Shown: positions 34,997 to 44,607, numbered from the stretch's first letter. The stretch: DNA of 64,000 nucleotides from CAZCTO01 sp964501725 (GCA_964501725.1 CAZCTO010000014.1:1-64000), one strand, 5' to 3'. Translations and numbers: made by a program. The notes: generated from the sequence alone by a model not told the origin.

Positions 34997-36235
34997 TCAA
35001 ATCTCGGGATATAAGCAATACTTCCCGGTCAACGCAGCGACTCTTGCCAGAATTTCTTCTTTTTTTGAATCGAACTCCTTCAGTGTCAAATAAATCAACT
35101 CGGCAATTTCAGCCATATCCGCTTCTGTCATGCCAATAGTGGTCACTGCAGCTGTTCCCAAACGTACACCGCTGGTAATAAATGGTTTCTCGGTATCATA
35201 AGGTATACCGTTCTTATTGGAGGTTATGTTCACTTCATCCAGTCGTAATTGGAGCTCTTTACCTGTAACACCGGTTCCGCGAAGATCCAGAAGCATCAGG
35301 TGATTGTCTGTTCCACCCGAAACAAGATTCAAACCATGGGCAAGAAGGCCCTCTGCAAGCGCTGCGGCATTCTTGATTATATTAAGCTGATACTGTCTGA
35401 ATTCATCTGATAGTGCCTCTTTGAGAGCAACTGCCTTTGCCGCAATAATGTGCATAAGAGGTCCGCCCTGCTGTCCCGGGAAAACGGCCGAATCAATGAT
35501 TTTCGCATACTTTTCTTTACACAGAATGATTCCGCCTCGCGGTCCTCTCAGCGTTTTATGGGTAGTTGTTGTGACAAAATCCGCGTACGGAACAGGATTC
35601 GGATGGAGACCCGCGGCCACAAGTCCGGCAATATGAGCCATATCTACGAACAAATATGCTCCGACTTCATCGGCAATTTCGCGAAAACGTTTGAAATCAA
35701 TGATTCTCGGGTATGCCGAAGCACCGGCTACGATAATTTTGGGCTTCACTTCCCGAGCCTTTTCCAGAAGCTTATCATAGTCAATTCGCATAGTATCGGG
35801 AGAAACTGTATAAGACTCGGAATGATACGTTTTACCGGAGACATTGAGCTTCATACCGTGAGTAAGATGACCACCGTGGGCAAGGTCCATACCGAGAATC
35901 GTATCTCCCGGTTCAAGCACGGCAAAGTAAACGGCTGTGTTCGCCTGAGCACCGGAATGAGGCTGAACATTTACATGCTCGCAGCCGAAAAGCTTTTTGG
36001 CACGCTCTATCGCGAGTGTCTCAACAACATCAACATATTCGCAACCGCCATAGTATCTCTTTCCCGGGTAACCCTCGGCGTATTTATTCGTAAGAGGTGA
36101 TCCGGCTGCTTCGAGGACTGCCTCACTTACAAAATTCTCAGATGCAATCAGTTCAATCTTGGAGCGCTGGCGATTGACCTCTTGCATTACTGCTTGATAA
36201 ATCTCCGGATCATTAGCCTTAATATGTTCAAACAT
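34997..36235 (-). CDS. glyA: Serine hydroxymethyltransferase
   Basis: GlyA interconverts serine and glycine and charges tetrahydrofolate with a one-carbon unit. The 412-residue product has IASENFVS (30-37) and the PLP lysine in TTTHKTLRGPRGG (about 225-237). GGAGGG precedes the ATG. An intergenic promoter (36273-36301) suggests transcription independent of the upstream gene. No glycine or THF riboswitch was recognised in the short leader. Confidence 0.97.
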   Translation of the reverse strand: MFEHIKANDPEIYQAVMQEVNRQRSKIELIASENFVSEAVLEAAGSPLTNKYAEGYPGKRYYGGCEYVDVVETLAIERAKKLFGCEHVNVQPHSGAQANTAVYFAVLEPGDTILGMDLAHGGHLTHGMKLNVSGKTYHSESYTVSPDTMRIDYDKLLEKAREVKPKIIVAGASAYPRIIDFKRFREIADEVGAYLFVDMAHIAGLVAAGLHPNPVPYADFVTTTTHKTLRGPRGGIILCKEKYAKIIDSAVFPGQQGGPLMHIIAAKAVALKEALSDEFRQYQLNIIKNAAALAEGLLAHGLNLVSGGTDNHLMLLDLRGTGVTGKELQLRLDEVNITSNKNGIPYDTEKPFITSGVRLGTAAVTTIGMTEADMAEIAELIYLTLKEFDSKKEEILARVAALTGKYCLYPEI

Positions 36236-36272
36236 GACTTTCCCTCCGCTTCAATTACATTGTCTACACGAT

Positions 36273-36301
36273 ATCATACTGGATCATTGACTTTCGGTAA
36301 A
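36273..36301 (-). promoter_or_regulatory. Likely promoter of glyA
   Basis: On the minus strand TTTACC (36301-36296), a 17-base spacer and TATGAT (36278-36273) lie about 38 bases before the glyA start. Confidence 0.5.
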
Positions 36302-36316
36302 GCGTAAAATCAGAAA

Positions 36317-37339
36317 CTACAAATTATAAATAAGATCGCGTGAAGGTGGATCAAATGTCGATAAGTTACCGTTTCCATCCCGTAAATGCATACCCGTTTC
36401 AGTGAATTGGCCGATTTGCGTACATTGAATACCTTCTGCATTTAAAGTCTCAATTATTTGATCCGCGCAAGGTGTCGCTATGAGAATCGAGCCTGATGAG
36501 ATTAAACGTAACGGGTCAATATCGAGGGCTTTGCAAATACTGATCGTCGATATATCAACCGGTATGCTATCGGTATTTACAGTTAATCCGATTCCCGAAA
36601 ACTCCGCCATTTCATAAGCCGCGCCGAGAATTCCGCCTTCTGTCGAGTCATGCATCAAATGAACCGAGCTTTCCCTTTTTTTGCGGTTAGCGTTCTGTTC
36701 TTTATCCGGGATACAGGCAGTTGCATATACTCCGTCAGGGACTACACTGATTTTCGAAATGAAATCCTTTGCTCTGGATATCATTTCCTTGCTAACGTGC
36801 CCCATAAGTCGATCTTCATGATTCATTGCAATGATCCATGTTCCCTCAATTGCGGCTGTTTTGGTCATTAGCAGAAAATCACCGGGACATGCTCTGCCCA
36901 AAATACGGGGTGTATTCTCATCAATGATGCCAAACGCGGTTGTTGTGACTACGGGTGTTCGAACAGAATCCGTTATTTCGGTGTGTCCTCCGATGATATC
37001 AACACCTAATTCCTGAGCCGCCGATGAAGCTTGCTCTACGATCTGAGTAATCTCTTCTCGGGTTGATCCGGATGGAGCAAGAATAACAATCATAATTCCA
37101 ATCGGTTTAACCCCTGAAGTGACTATGTCGTTGCAGGAAACATGAACCGCCAGCGTTCCGGACTGTTCTCCCCCGGCTGTGATCGGATCCGTAGAAGCAA
37201 CAAGCACTTTATCCCCTAAAGAAACATGAGCACAATCAGCTCCGATACTTGCGCCCAAAACAGTTCGATCGGATAGCTTGGGGAGTCTGGAAAATACGAT
37301 CTCCTTAAGTTCCTGATTTGTTAATTTCCCGTTTTCCAA
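36317..37339 (-). CDS. AIR-synthase-related (HypE/ThiL/PurM superfamily) protein
   Basis: The 340-residue product has the superfamily features: an ATP-binding N-terminal part with SIGADCAHV and DP, GGHTEIT (about 125-131) and HDSTEGGILGAAYEM in the C-terminal domain. It resembles HypE but lacks the C-terminal cysteine tail, and no hydrogenase genes are near. It is unlikely to be PurM or ThiL. The start is TTG, five bases after GGAGG. It lies 12 bases after thiI, so a link to thiouridine or sulfur metabolism is possible but unproven. Confidence 0.78.
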   Translation of the reverse strand: MENGKLTNQELKEIVFSRLPKLSDRTVLGASIGADCAHVSLGDKVLVASTDPITAGGEQSGTLAVHVSCNDIVTSGVKPIGIMIVILAPSGSTREEITQIVEQASSAAQELGVDIIGGHTEITDSVRTPVVTTTAFGIIDENTPRILGRACPGDFLLMTKTAAIEGTWIIAMNHEDRLMGHVSKEMISRAKDFISKISVVPDGVYATACIPDKEQNANRKKRESSVHLMHDSTEGGILGAAYEMAEFSGIGLTVNTDSIPVDISTISICKALDIDPLRLISSGSILIATPCADQIIETLNAEGIQCTQIGQFTETGMHLRDGNGNLSTFDPPSRDLIYNL

Positions 37340-37351
37340 AATAGCCTCCGC

Positions 37352-38563
37352 TTAAGAAATCTCCACTCGTTCAGTGGAGTCAACACCCTTCTGAACCAGA
37401 GCATCAATATCGATTTTTTTCTCCGCTTCAATGATATGTTTTTGTTGCGGGTGAGTATGAGGATGTTTGGCAACAAATACTGTACAGCAATCTTCATACG
37501 GAAGGATTGATGTTTCGAAAGAACCAATTTTGCGGGCAATTCGAGTTGCGTAGTCCTTGTCAAGACCGATCAGAGGCCTAAACACCGGCATGGTCGCAAC
37601 CTCATCTGTCAGAACGAGGGCTTCAAGGGTTTGACTGGCAACTTGTCCGAGACTTTCCCCGGTTATCAACGTCTTGCAGTTACATTGTATCGCAATGATC
37701 TGAGCAATGCGAATCATAATTCTTCTCATTGTTATCGTCAGCATGTCTTGCGGACTGTTTTTATAAAGTTCCATTTGAATTTCAGTGAAATTGACAATAT
37801 GAAGTGTAATCTTTCCTGCATAACCTGCCAATATTCTGGCAAGATCGATAACCTTTTGCTTTGCACGATCACTCGTGTAAGGAAAGGAATGGAAATAGAT
37901 TGAGTCCAGTCTCATTCCTCTTGAAGCCATCAAAAAGCCCGCGACAGGGCTGTCTATTCCGCCGGAAAGAAGAAGCATTCCCTTCCCTGAGCTTCCACAA
38001 GGAAGGCCTCTGAAGCCGGCAATCTTTTCACTGTAGATATATAAGAACTCCCGAATTTCTATGAAAATCGTTATTTGAGGATTATGTACATCTACAGTAA
38101 GTTGCGGATATAAGTCGAGAATTCTTTCGCCGACATTAGCTGAAACTTCATAAGAACCAAGCGGAAATTTCTTGTTTCCCCGTTTCGTTTCAATTTTGAA
38201 AGTCTGAAACTTGGTTTTGACAAGAAGATCTGAAACGTATAAAGCTGCCATCTCCAATATTTCATCCATCGAGCCTGCAAATTTTCGCGCGAGACTGACT
38301 GAAACGATCCCGAAAACATCAGATACCGCTTGCAATGCTTTTTGCGCTACTGTTTCATCAGATAATTGAGGATTTTGAATATCAACATCCTCAACCCATA
38401 TCCTTGATTGGTTCTGACAGATCGAAAAACGACCGACACTTGACAATGCATGTTTGACATTGGAAAGCAGCTGATGCTCGAATTTGCCGCGGTTAAGGCC
38501 CTTTAGAGCGATTTCGCCCATTCTAGCCAGGACTACATTCTGATACTTACACTTACTATCCAT
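37352..38563 (-). CDS. thiI: tRNA 4-thiouridine synthetase ThiI (no rhodanese domain)
   Basis: ThiI adenylates U8 of tRNA and replaces its oxygen with sulfur from a cysteine desulfurase. The 403-residue product has an N-terminal ferredoxin-like/THUMP region and the PP-loop SGGIDSP (200-206). It ends without the rhodanese domain of the 482-residue E. coli protein, as in Bacillus. The ATG at 38563 follows AAGGAG and overlaps the end of the desulfurase gene by 8 bases. This matches the Bacillus nifZ-thiI pair. Confidence 0.94.
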   Translation of the reverse strand: MDSKCKYQNVVLARMGEIALKGLNRGKFEHQLLSNVKHALSSVGRFSICQNQSRIWVEDVDIQNPQLSDETVAQKALQAVSDVFGIVSVSLARKFAGSMDEILEMAALYVSDLLVKTKFQTFKIETKRGNKKFPLGSYEVSANVGERILDLYPQLTVDVHNPQITIFIEIREFLYIYSEKIAGFRGLPCGSSGKGMLLLSGGIDSPVAGFLMASRGMRLDSIYFHSFPYTSDRAKQKVIDLARILAGYAGKITLHIVNFTEIQMELYKNSPQDMLTITMRRIMIRIAQIIAIQCNCKTLITGESLGQVASQTLEALVLTDEVATMPVFRPLIGLDKDYATRIARKIGSFETSILPYEDCCTVFVAKHPHTHPQQKHIIEAEKKIDIDALVQKGVDSTERVEIS

Positions 38564-39710
38564 TATGCTCCTTAAGTAATCCGTACTGAGCGGATACACG
38601 CGCTAATGCCTCGCTTGTCAAACCAACTTCTTCTTCAGTTGTAAACCTTGAAAAACTTATACGAACGGCAGCTTTTGCAATTGTCCTGTCAACACCCATT
38701 GATAATAGTACATGACTTATCTTTTTTGATTTTGAAGCACATGCTGAAACAGTTGAAATAAAGATATCGCTCTGCTCCAATGCGTGCAGAAGAGTTTCAG
38801 GCTCAATAGATGCAAGAGAAAAATTCAGAATGAAAGGACATGAATCTGATGGTGAATTAACTGCCGCGTGCAAACGTACGAGGTTATCCCTGAGAATTTG
38901 ATTGCACTTCAATATGCGTTCATATGAATATGCCATTTTTTCATAAGCTTTGTCTATCGCCAGCGACAGCGAGGCTGCCAGATAAGGGCTCTCCGTCCCT
39001 GAGCGCAATCCGCGTTGCTGACCACCGCCGATAAGAAGCGGTGCGACCCGGTTGCCGCTGCGTACATACAACATTCCGATTCCTTTGACACAATGAATTT
39101 TATGTCCGGAAAATGATGCGAAATCAATATCCCAATTCGTTAATTGAAGCGGAATTTTGCCAAGTGACTGGACGCAGTCCAGATGAATTTTGGTCTTTGA
39201 ATTCATGCTGTTGCGTATTTGTGAAATTTCAGAAATCGGCAAGACAGCCCCGGTTTCATTATTGACATGCGTAAGAGTAATCAGTGTCGTGTCGTTACGA
39301 ATTTCCCGTTTCAGAATCTCCAGATCCGGAACTCCGTCTGAATTTACCGGTATATAAGAAACAACATATCCTCTGTTTTCAAGGTATTTCAATACTTCGA
39401 GCGTCGCCTTATGCTCTGTTCCTGTCGAAATTATATGTTTACCCGAGTGCGGATTTGCTTCAAGGTAGCCACGTATTGCAGTATTAATTGACTCTGTTCC
39501 GCCGGATGTAAAATATATCTCAAGAGGTTTGATTTGAAGCCTGTCTGAAATCTCTTTACGCGCGCCGGAAATAATATCTTCCGCAATTCGCCCAAGCTTA
39601 TGAAGTGATCCGGGATTTCCAAAGCGATTGTTATCCGATAGTTCGCGATTAATTAAATCTATTACTTCCGGTAATGGCTGGGTAGTCGCACTGTTATCTA
39701 AATATATCAG
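38556..39710 (-). CDS. Second cysteine desulfurase, dedicated to ThiI, with apparent CTG start
   Basis: A PLP-dependent desulfurase (NifS/IscS family), 384 residues, with IYLDNSATT at the N-terminus, Lys204 in SGHKI and Cys324 in VSACASKSKK. It overlaps thiI by 8 bases, as NifZ does in Bacillus. The first ATG or TTG in frame would delete about 100 conserved residues. The preceding in-frame codon group is bounded by the purB TAA (39723-39725). Between them the only plausible start is CTG at 39710, seven bases after GGGGG, yielding MIYLDNSATT. ATA or ATC starts are less likely. Confidence 0.9.
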   Translation of the reverse strand: MIYLDNSATTQPLPEVIDLINRELSDNNRFGNPGSLHKLGRIAEDIISGARKEISDRLQIKPLEIYFTSGGTESINTAIRGYLEANPHSGKHIISTGTEHKATLEVLKYLENRGYVVSYIPVNSDGVPDLEILKREIRNDTTLITLTHVNNETGAVLPISEISQIRNSMNSKTKIHLDCVQSLGKIPLQLTNWDIDFASFSGHKIHCVKGIGMLYVRSGNRVAPLLIGGGQQRGLRSGTESPYLAASLSLAIDKAYEKMAYSYERILKCNQILRDNLVRLHAAVNSPSDSCPFILNFSLASIEPETLLHALEQSDIFISTVSACASKSKKISHVLLSMGVDRTIAKAAVRISFSRFTTEEEVGLTSEALARVSAQYGLLKEHNG

Positions 39711-39722
39711 TTCGATGCCCCC

Positions 39723-41156
39723 TTACACGATCAGTTCAGGAGTATCATTTCCCAAATCACCTGCATACTTAACCAGAACAGGTGCAACAAAGTCCTCAAT
39801 AAATGCATCCACTTGTTCAGGGCATCTGCCGATATATTTGATAGGATCCAACAGATCATTTAACGAATCAATATCTAACGAGAAAGACGGATCTTCAGCA
39901 ATTCTATTCAGAAGATCGTTTTCTTTTCCTTCCTGCTTTACGGACAAACCAGCCGCCATAGAATGCCGTCTGATTCTCTCATGCAGATCCTGTCTGTCTC
40001 CTCCGCGGGAAACAGCCTCCATCAAAATATTCTCAGTAGCCATAAATGGAAGTTCCGCCATGACTCTGTTGCGGATCATTTGCGGATATACGACTAACCC
40101 GGAAGAAACATTCAGATAAATGATCAAAATAGCATCAATACAAAGAAATGCTTCAGGTACACATATGCGTTTGTTCGCTGAATCATCCAAAGTACGTTCA
40201 AACCATTGCGCTGAAGCCGTCATCGCCGTATTAGCGGAATCAGCAATAACATACCTGGACAGAGAGGCAATCCGTTCGGAGCGCATTGGATTGCGCTTGT
40301 AAGCCATTGCGGATGAACCAATTTGGCTCTCTTCAAAAGGCTCTTCTATCTCCTTTAAACTCTGAAGGAGTCGAATATCATTGCTGAATTTATATGCACT
40401 CTGGGCAATCGATGATAAAACACTCAGTATGCGCGCGTCTACTTTTCTTGAATAGGTTTGCCCGCTGACCGGATAAACATCCGAAAACCCCATCTTCAAT
40501 GCAATCTGCTGATCAAGCTCCACTACTTTCTTATGATCTCCTTCAAAAAGACTCAGAAAGCTGGCTTGTGTTCCTGTAGTTCCTTTGCACCCGAGTAATT
40601 TAAGGCTGCCAATAATTTGACTTAACTCTTCAATATCAAAAAGTAAATCTTGAATCCAAAGCGATGCGCGTTTCCCTACCGTCACTAGTTGTGCAGGTTG
40701 AAAGTGAGTAAACCCAAGTGTGGGCAAAGATTTATATTTTGCGGCAAACGACGATAGCGCAGAAACCACACGAACAAGCCTTTTTCTAATCAGAAGCAAC
40801 GCATCGCGCATGATGATAAGATCGGTGTTATCGCCAACATAGCAAGAAGTTGCACCGAGATGGATAATCGGTTTTGCTTTGGGGCACTGACCGGCAAAAG
40901 CATGAACATGCGCCATTACATCATGACGGACGATCCGTTCCTCACGTTCCGCTGTCTCATAATCAATATCGTCAGCATGAAGCTTCATCTCATCAACTTG
41001 ATCGCGCGTAATGGGCAGTCCCAGTTCCAATTGAGTTTCGGCAAGAGCCACCCATAATTTGCGCCAAGTTCTGAACTTCATGTCCGGCGAAAACAAATAG
41101 AGCATTTCCTTGCTCGCGTATCTTGAGCCTAAAGGACTCTCATACTTATCTCTCAT
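39723..41156 (-). CDS. purB: Adenylosuccinate lyase
   Basis: PurB cleaves SAICAR in purine synthesis and adenylosuccinate in AMP synthesis. The 477-residue product has HLGATSCYVGDN and the superfamily signature GSSAMAYKRNPMRSE (about 287-301). It is slightly longer than the 430-residue bacterial norm and resembles the eukaryote-like PurB subgroup. It overlaps the upstream aminotransferase stop by one base (TGATG). Confidence 0.95.
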   Translation of the reverse strand: MRDKYESPLGSRYASKEMLYLFSPDMKFRTWRKLWVALAETQLELGLPITRDQVDEMKLHADDIDYETAEREERIVRHDVMAHVHAFAGQCPKAKPIIHLGATSCYVGDNTDLIIMRDALLLIRKRLVRVVSALSSFAAKYKSLPTLGFTHFQPAQLVTVGKRASLWIQDLLFDIEELSQIIGSLKLLGCKGTTGTQASFLSLFEGDHKKVVELDQQIALKMGFSDVYPVSGQTYSRKVDARILSVLSSIAQSAYKFSNDIRLLQSLKEIEEPFEESQIGSSAMAYKRNPMRSERIASLSRYVIADSANTAMTASAQWFERTLDDSANKRICVPEAFLCIDAILIIYLNVSSGLVVYPQMIRNRVMAELPFMATENILMEAVSRGGDRQDLHERIRRHSMAAGLSVKQEGKENDLLNRIAEDPSFSLDIDSLNDLLDPIKYIGRCPEQVDAFIEDFVAPVLVKYAGDLGNDTPELIV

Positions 41157-42442
41157 CAGAATTCCCCCAATAATTTCTCCACTGCTGATAGTTTAGCACA
41201 GACACAAAGGACAGCAACAGCTTTTTTAACATCATCCAGGCATGGATAGGAGGGCGCTATTCGAATATTGGAGTCATCCGGATCAATTCCGTATGGATAT
41301 GTTGCGCCGGCAGGCGTAAACAATACTCCTGCGGATCGTGCAAGTGATACCACCCTTTTCGCGGTTCCGTTCATAACAAACAGACTGATAAAATATCCTC
41401 CGAGCGGATTATTCCAGCGCGCAATACCGGTTCCGTCAAGTTCCTCCGATAAAATCGTTTGTGCTGCAACAAATTTGGGCTGAAGTAATTTTGCTTGAGC
41501 TTCCATTACTAGTCTGAGAGCATTGCTGTCCGGAAGATATCTTGCATGACGAAGCTGGTTCATCTTATCCGGACCAATAGACTGAATGACCAAAATCTTC
41601 TCGGTACGTTCGATATTTTCGAGATTTGCGGCAAGACACGCAATTCCTGCACCGGAGTAAGTGATTTTAGAAGTTGAAGCAAATTCATAGAAACGGTTAG
41701 GATTGCCTTTCATGTCAGCAAGTGACAATATATCCGGGATGCTCGCTTTTTTATCATTATATAAATGGTGAACAGCATATGCATTGTCCCAAAAAATTCG
41801 AAAATCAGGGGCGGCTGTTTTCATTGAGGCCAGTCGACTGCAAACTGATTCCGAATAGACATAACCGTCGGGATTGCTGTACTGAGGAAGACACCACATT
41901 CCTTTAACAGAAGGGTCGGCAGCGACTATTCTCTCTACTTCATCCATATCCGGGCCATCCGAATTCATGCGAACGGGAATCATCTTAAATCCGAGTGTTT
42001 GAGTAATCGAAAAGTGACGGTCATAACCCGGTACCGGACAAATCCACTTGCGATCATTTTCAAGAAGCCATGGGCGTTCCGATTCAATTTCGCCGAATAC
42101 CATTGATCTCATCAATGTGTCAAACATCATCGACAGACTTGAATTATTTCCGGCAACAACCAACTCAGCCTTGGTCCCGAGAATATCAGCAAAGAACTCG
42201 CGGATTTCCATTATTCCGAAGGGCACTCCGTAATTTCTGCAATCAGCGCCGTCCTTCGAAAAGACGTCTCCGGACTTAATTATATTCAATATTGGCGCAC
42301 CCAGATCGAGCTGTTCCTGACTCGGCTTGCCCCGCGTCATATCCAGAGAAAGTTTCATCGAAAGAATATCATTGTATTGAGTCAACAGTGCTTCTTTCAA
42401 ACTTTTCAGCGCTTCCCGATCCATTTGGTCGTATGGCAACAT
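41156..42442 (-). CDS. Aspartate aminotransferase, subgroup Ic-like
   Basis: A PLP aminotransferase. LDMTRGKPSQEQLDLG, DCRNYGVPFGIMEIREFF and NNSSLSMMFD are the hallmarks of subgroup Ic, known from Corynebacterium AspT, which differs from common AspC. The PLP lysine lies in STSKIT. The product has 428 residues. The ATG at 42442 follows AGGAGG by seven bases; an ATG cluster further upstream is in frame but lacks a site. It is coupled to purB, whose two reactions release fumarate after aspartate donates nitrogen. Confidence 0.86.
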   Translation of the reverse strand: MLPYDQMDREALKSLKEALLTQYNDILSMKLSLDMTRGKPSQEQLDLGAPILNIIKSGDVFSKDGADCRNYGVPFGIMEIREFFADILGTKAELVVAGNNSSLSMMFDTLMRSMVFGEIESERPWLLENDRKWICPVPGYDRHFSITQTLGFKMIPVRMNSDGPDMDEVERIVAADPSVKGMWCLPQYSNPDGYVYSESVCSRLASMKTAAPDFRIFWDNAYAVHHLYNDKKASIPDILSLADMKGNPNRFYEFASTSKITYSGAGIACLAANLENIERTEKILVIQSIGPDKMNQLRHARYLPDSNALRLVMEAQAKLLQPKFVAAQTILSEELDGTGIARWNNPLGGYFISLFVMNGTAKRVVSLARSAGVLFTPAGATYPYGIDPDDSNIRIAPSYPCLDDVKKAVAVLCVCAKLSAVEKLLGEF

Positions 42443-42576
42443 AAGAGATCCTCCTGAAAATGGTTTTCTTTGTAAAAGAAATTGCATCATCATGATCTTG
42501 CATCATGATTCGAATTATATCAAGTATTATCGCGACATTATAGCTCATTATGACGGGAATAAACAACATTCTTGCA

Positions 42577-42957
42577 TTAAAATGACAAAATATCAATTTT
42601 AACAACCGTACCATCGGAATTATGCGTAACACATCCTGCCAAAAAGCGAATATCATAATTCTCTAAACCATACTGTGCTATTAATCTGGATGTTGTCGAG
42701 TATATTTTCTTTCTCTTCAATCCGTTAATCGCTGACTCCGGGCCTCCGAAACAGTTATTCAGATGTCTTGACTTCACTTCAACGACATAAACGGTATCAT
42801 CTTTAATAAATACAAGATCTAACTCGCCGATCCGATGAACAAAGTAGTTTCTGGCAATTTCACGATAGCCTTTCAAAATAAATAGCTTACGCACCGCATT
42901 TTCGGATGCTTTTCCGACTCGAAGCGAGTTCAGTTTATTATTCATATATGTATCCAT
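42577..42957 (-). CDS. YraN/UPF0102 family nuclease-like protein
   Basis: The 126-residue product has the PD-(D/E)xK-type core GELDLVF (44-50) and VEVKSR (59-64), the signature of the YraN family related to Holliday-junction resolvases. The function is not established. It follows rnhB by 37 bases, the usual neighbour in Firmicutes. Confidence 0.9.
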   Translation of the reverse strand: MDTYMNNKLNSLRVGKASENAVRKLFILKGYREIARNYFVHRIGELDLVFIKDDTVYVVEVKSRHLNNCFGGPESAINGLKRKKIYSTTSRLIAQYGLENYDIRFLAGCVTHNSDGTVVKIDILSF

Positions 42958-42994
42958 GATATTAATATTCGCAGATCACATAGCTTCACACTTC

Positions 42995-43660
42995 TTAAAT
43001 AGCGACAATTGAACTATAATCCGACATCACCCGAAAAAAGCTCTTAAGAAATGATCGGCGATGAATGGAGCATGCCCCCAAAGATCTCAAAGCAGCATAA
43101 TGTTGAGCCGTTCCATAACCTTTATGCTGCGAAAAACCATAACCCGGAAAAACAGCATCATAATCGCACATTATTCGGTCACGAAATACTTTAGCCAGAA
43201 TGGAAGCAGCGGCGATTGAATTGGACAGCGCGTCGCCCTTTATAATCGGTTTGCATGGCATCGGAATTTGCTTTAAGTCAACTGCGTCAACAAGCACAAT
43301 ATCCGGCGTAATATGAAGATCAGATACACACTGAATCATGGCTTTTTTGGTCGCCTCAAGGACATTAATTTGATCAATAATTGACGGTTCAATTCGTACC
43401 ATTGAAAAAGAAATCGCGTGTAAAATAATATCTTCAAAAAGCACTTCTCTTTTCTGTGCGGAAAGTTTCTTTGAATCATCCAAACCCAGAATCATATAGT
43501 CATCCGGCAAAATACACGCAGCGGCTACAACCGGGCCGGCCAACGGTCCGCGCCCCGCTTCATCAATTCCGGCAATTCTCATGAATCCCGAACTTCTGGC
43601 TTCGTCTTCGAATTGAGACATTTTTACATACTTTTCGATCAGTCGTTCTTCACGATTCAT
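42995..43660 (-). CDS. rnhB: Ribonuclease HII
   Basis: RNase HII removes ribonucleotides from DNA and RNA primers. The 221-residue product has GIDEAGRGPLAGPVV (31-45; Asp33, Glu34), LDDSKKLS and VDAVDL with further catalytic acids. AGGGTG precedes the ATG. It follows rbgA, the same order as in Bacillus subtilis. Confidence 0.96.
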   Translation of the reverse strand: MNREERLIEKYVKMSQFEDEARSSGFMRIAGIDEAGRGPLAGPVVAAACILPDDYMILGLDDSKKLSAQKREVLFEDIILHAISFSMVRIEPSIIDQINVLEATKKAMIQCVSDLHITPDIVLVDAVDLKQIPMPCKPIIKGDALSNSIAAASILAKVFRDRIMCDYDAVFPGYGFSQHKGYGTAQHYAALRSLGACSIHRRSFLKSFFRVMSDYSSIVAI

Positions 43661-43683
43661 TAATTTACACCCTGCCGCCGCAC

Positions 43684-44568
43684 CTAAGCATGTATCTGTT
43701 TATCAAGAACCTTTTCGAGCGAAATCCTTCCGATCCTTCCGCTTCTGAAATCATCCAGAAACAGTGCCGCGAATCGTTCTTCATCTACTCTGCCGCCGGA
43801 AAGGACGCAACCTTTTGCACGCGCCGCATCTAAAAACCGGTCGTATTGATTCTGCGCATTGCTCATATCAGATTCAGGCGGGATTCCGTACCTTTGACTG
43901 ATATAGTCCGGGTAAAGCAACTGAATCATTGTTATGCCGTCAAGTGATACGGATACAGAATCAGTTACCTGTGTTTTTATTGCTCCGGTAAGCGCAAGGC
44001 ATAACTTATTTCTATTCGTTCCCAGATTGGGCCACAAAACACCGGGCATATCCATGAGTTCCAAATTCGCGTCTGATTTTGCCCACTGAAAACCTCTTGT
44101 CACACCCGGGCGGTCCCCTGTAATCGCAATTTTGCGGTTACACATGGCATTGATCAGTGTTGATTTGCCTGAATTAGGAATTCCGACCACCATTGCCCGA
44201 ACCGGTCTGCCGATTCTGCCCTTATTTCTAGCTCGTTCCAAAATATCGGCACACAACTTCTCGGATAAATTGCGAATTTGAACAAGTCCCTTTTTGTGGA
44301 TTGAATCGATCGCAACAGCCGGAACACCCGACTTATCAAACTCGTTAATCCACTTCTTTGTTTCAACGTCATCCGCAAGATCCGCTTTGTTGAGTACAAT
44401 AATTCTGCGTTTGTTGCGGATAATGCGATTAAGCTCCGGATTTCTGCTGGATATCGGTATGCGCGAATCACAAGTCTCAAAAACAATATCAACGAGTTTA
44501 AGGCGATCAGACAGTTCGTCGAGCGCTTTTTTCATATGACCCGGAAACCAGTTGATCTCAACACTCAT
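43684..44568 (-). CDS. rbgA: Ribosome biogenesis GTPase RbgA (YlqF)
   Basis: RbgA is a circularly permuted GTPase needed for late assembly of the 50S subunit. The order of G motifs shows the permutation: G4 NKADL comes before G1 GIPNSGKST and G3 DMPGVLWP. The 294-residue product starts MSVEINWFPGHM, the family N-terminus. The ATG at 44568 follows GGAGG by eight bases. It lies after rplS, but a strong terminator stands in between. Confidence 0.95.
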   Translation of the reverse strand: MSVEINWFPGHMKKALDELSDRLKLVDIVFETCDSRIPISSRNPELNRIIRNKRRIIVLNKADLADDVETKKWINEFDKSGVPAVAIDSIHKKGLVQIRNLSEKLCADILERARNKGRIGRPVRAMVVGIPNSGKSTLINAMCNRKIAITGDRPGVTRGFQWAKSDANLELMDMPGVLWPNLGTNRNKLCLALTGAIKTQVTDSVSVSLDGITMIQLLYPDYISQRYGIPPESDMSNAQNQYDRFLDAARAKGCVLSGGRVDEERFAALFLDDFRSGRIGRISLEKVLDKQIHA

Positions 44569-44607
44569 TGAATCACCTCCGCACTTACAATAATAACAGA
44601 AGAGAGC

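Noticed and set aside
35450..36100. 216-codon open frame antisense to glyA
   Set aside because: glyA on the other strand has all family motifs; this frame has no ribosome site or recognisable domain.
36317..37339. Hydrogenase maturation factor HypE
   Set aside because: The C-terminal cysteine motif of HypE is absent and no other hyp or hydrogenase gene is near.
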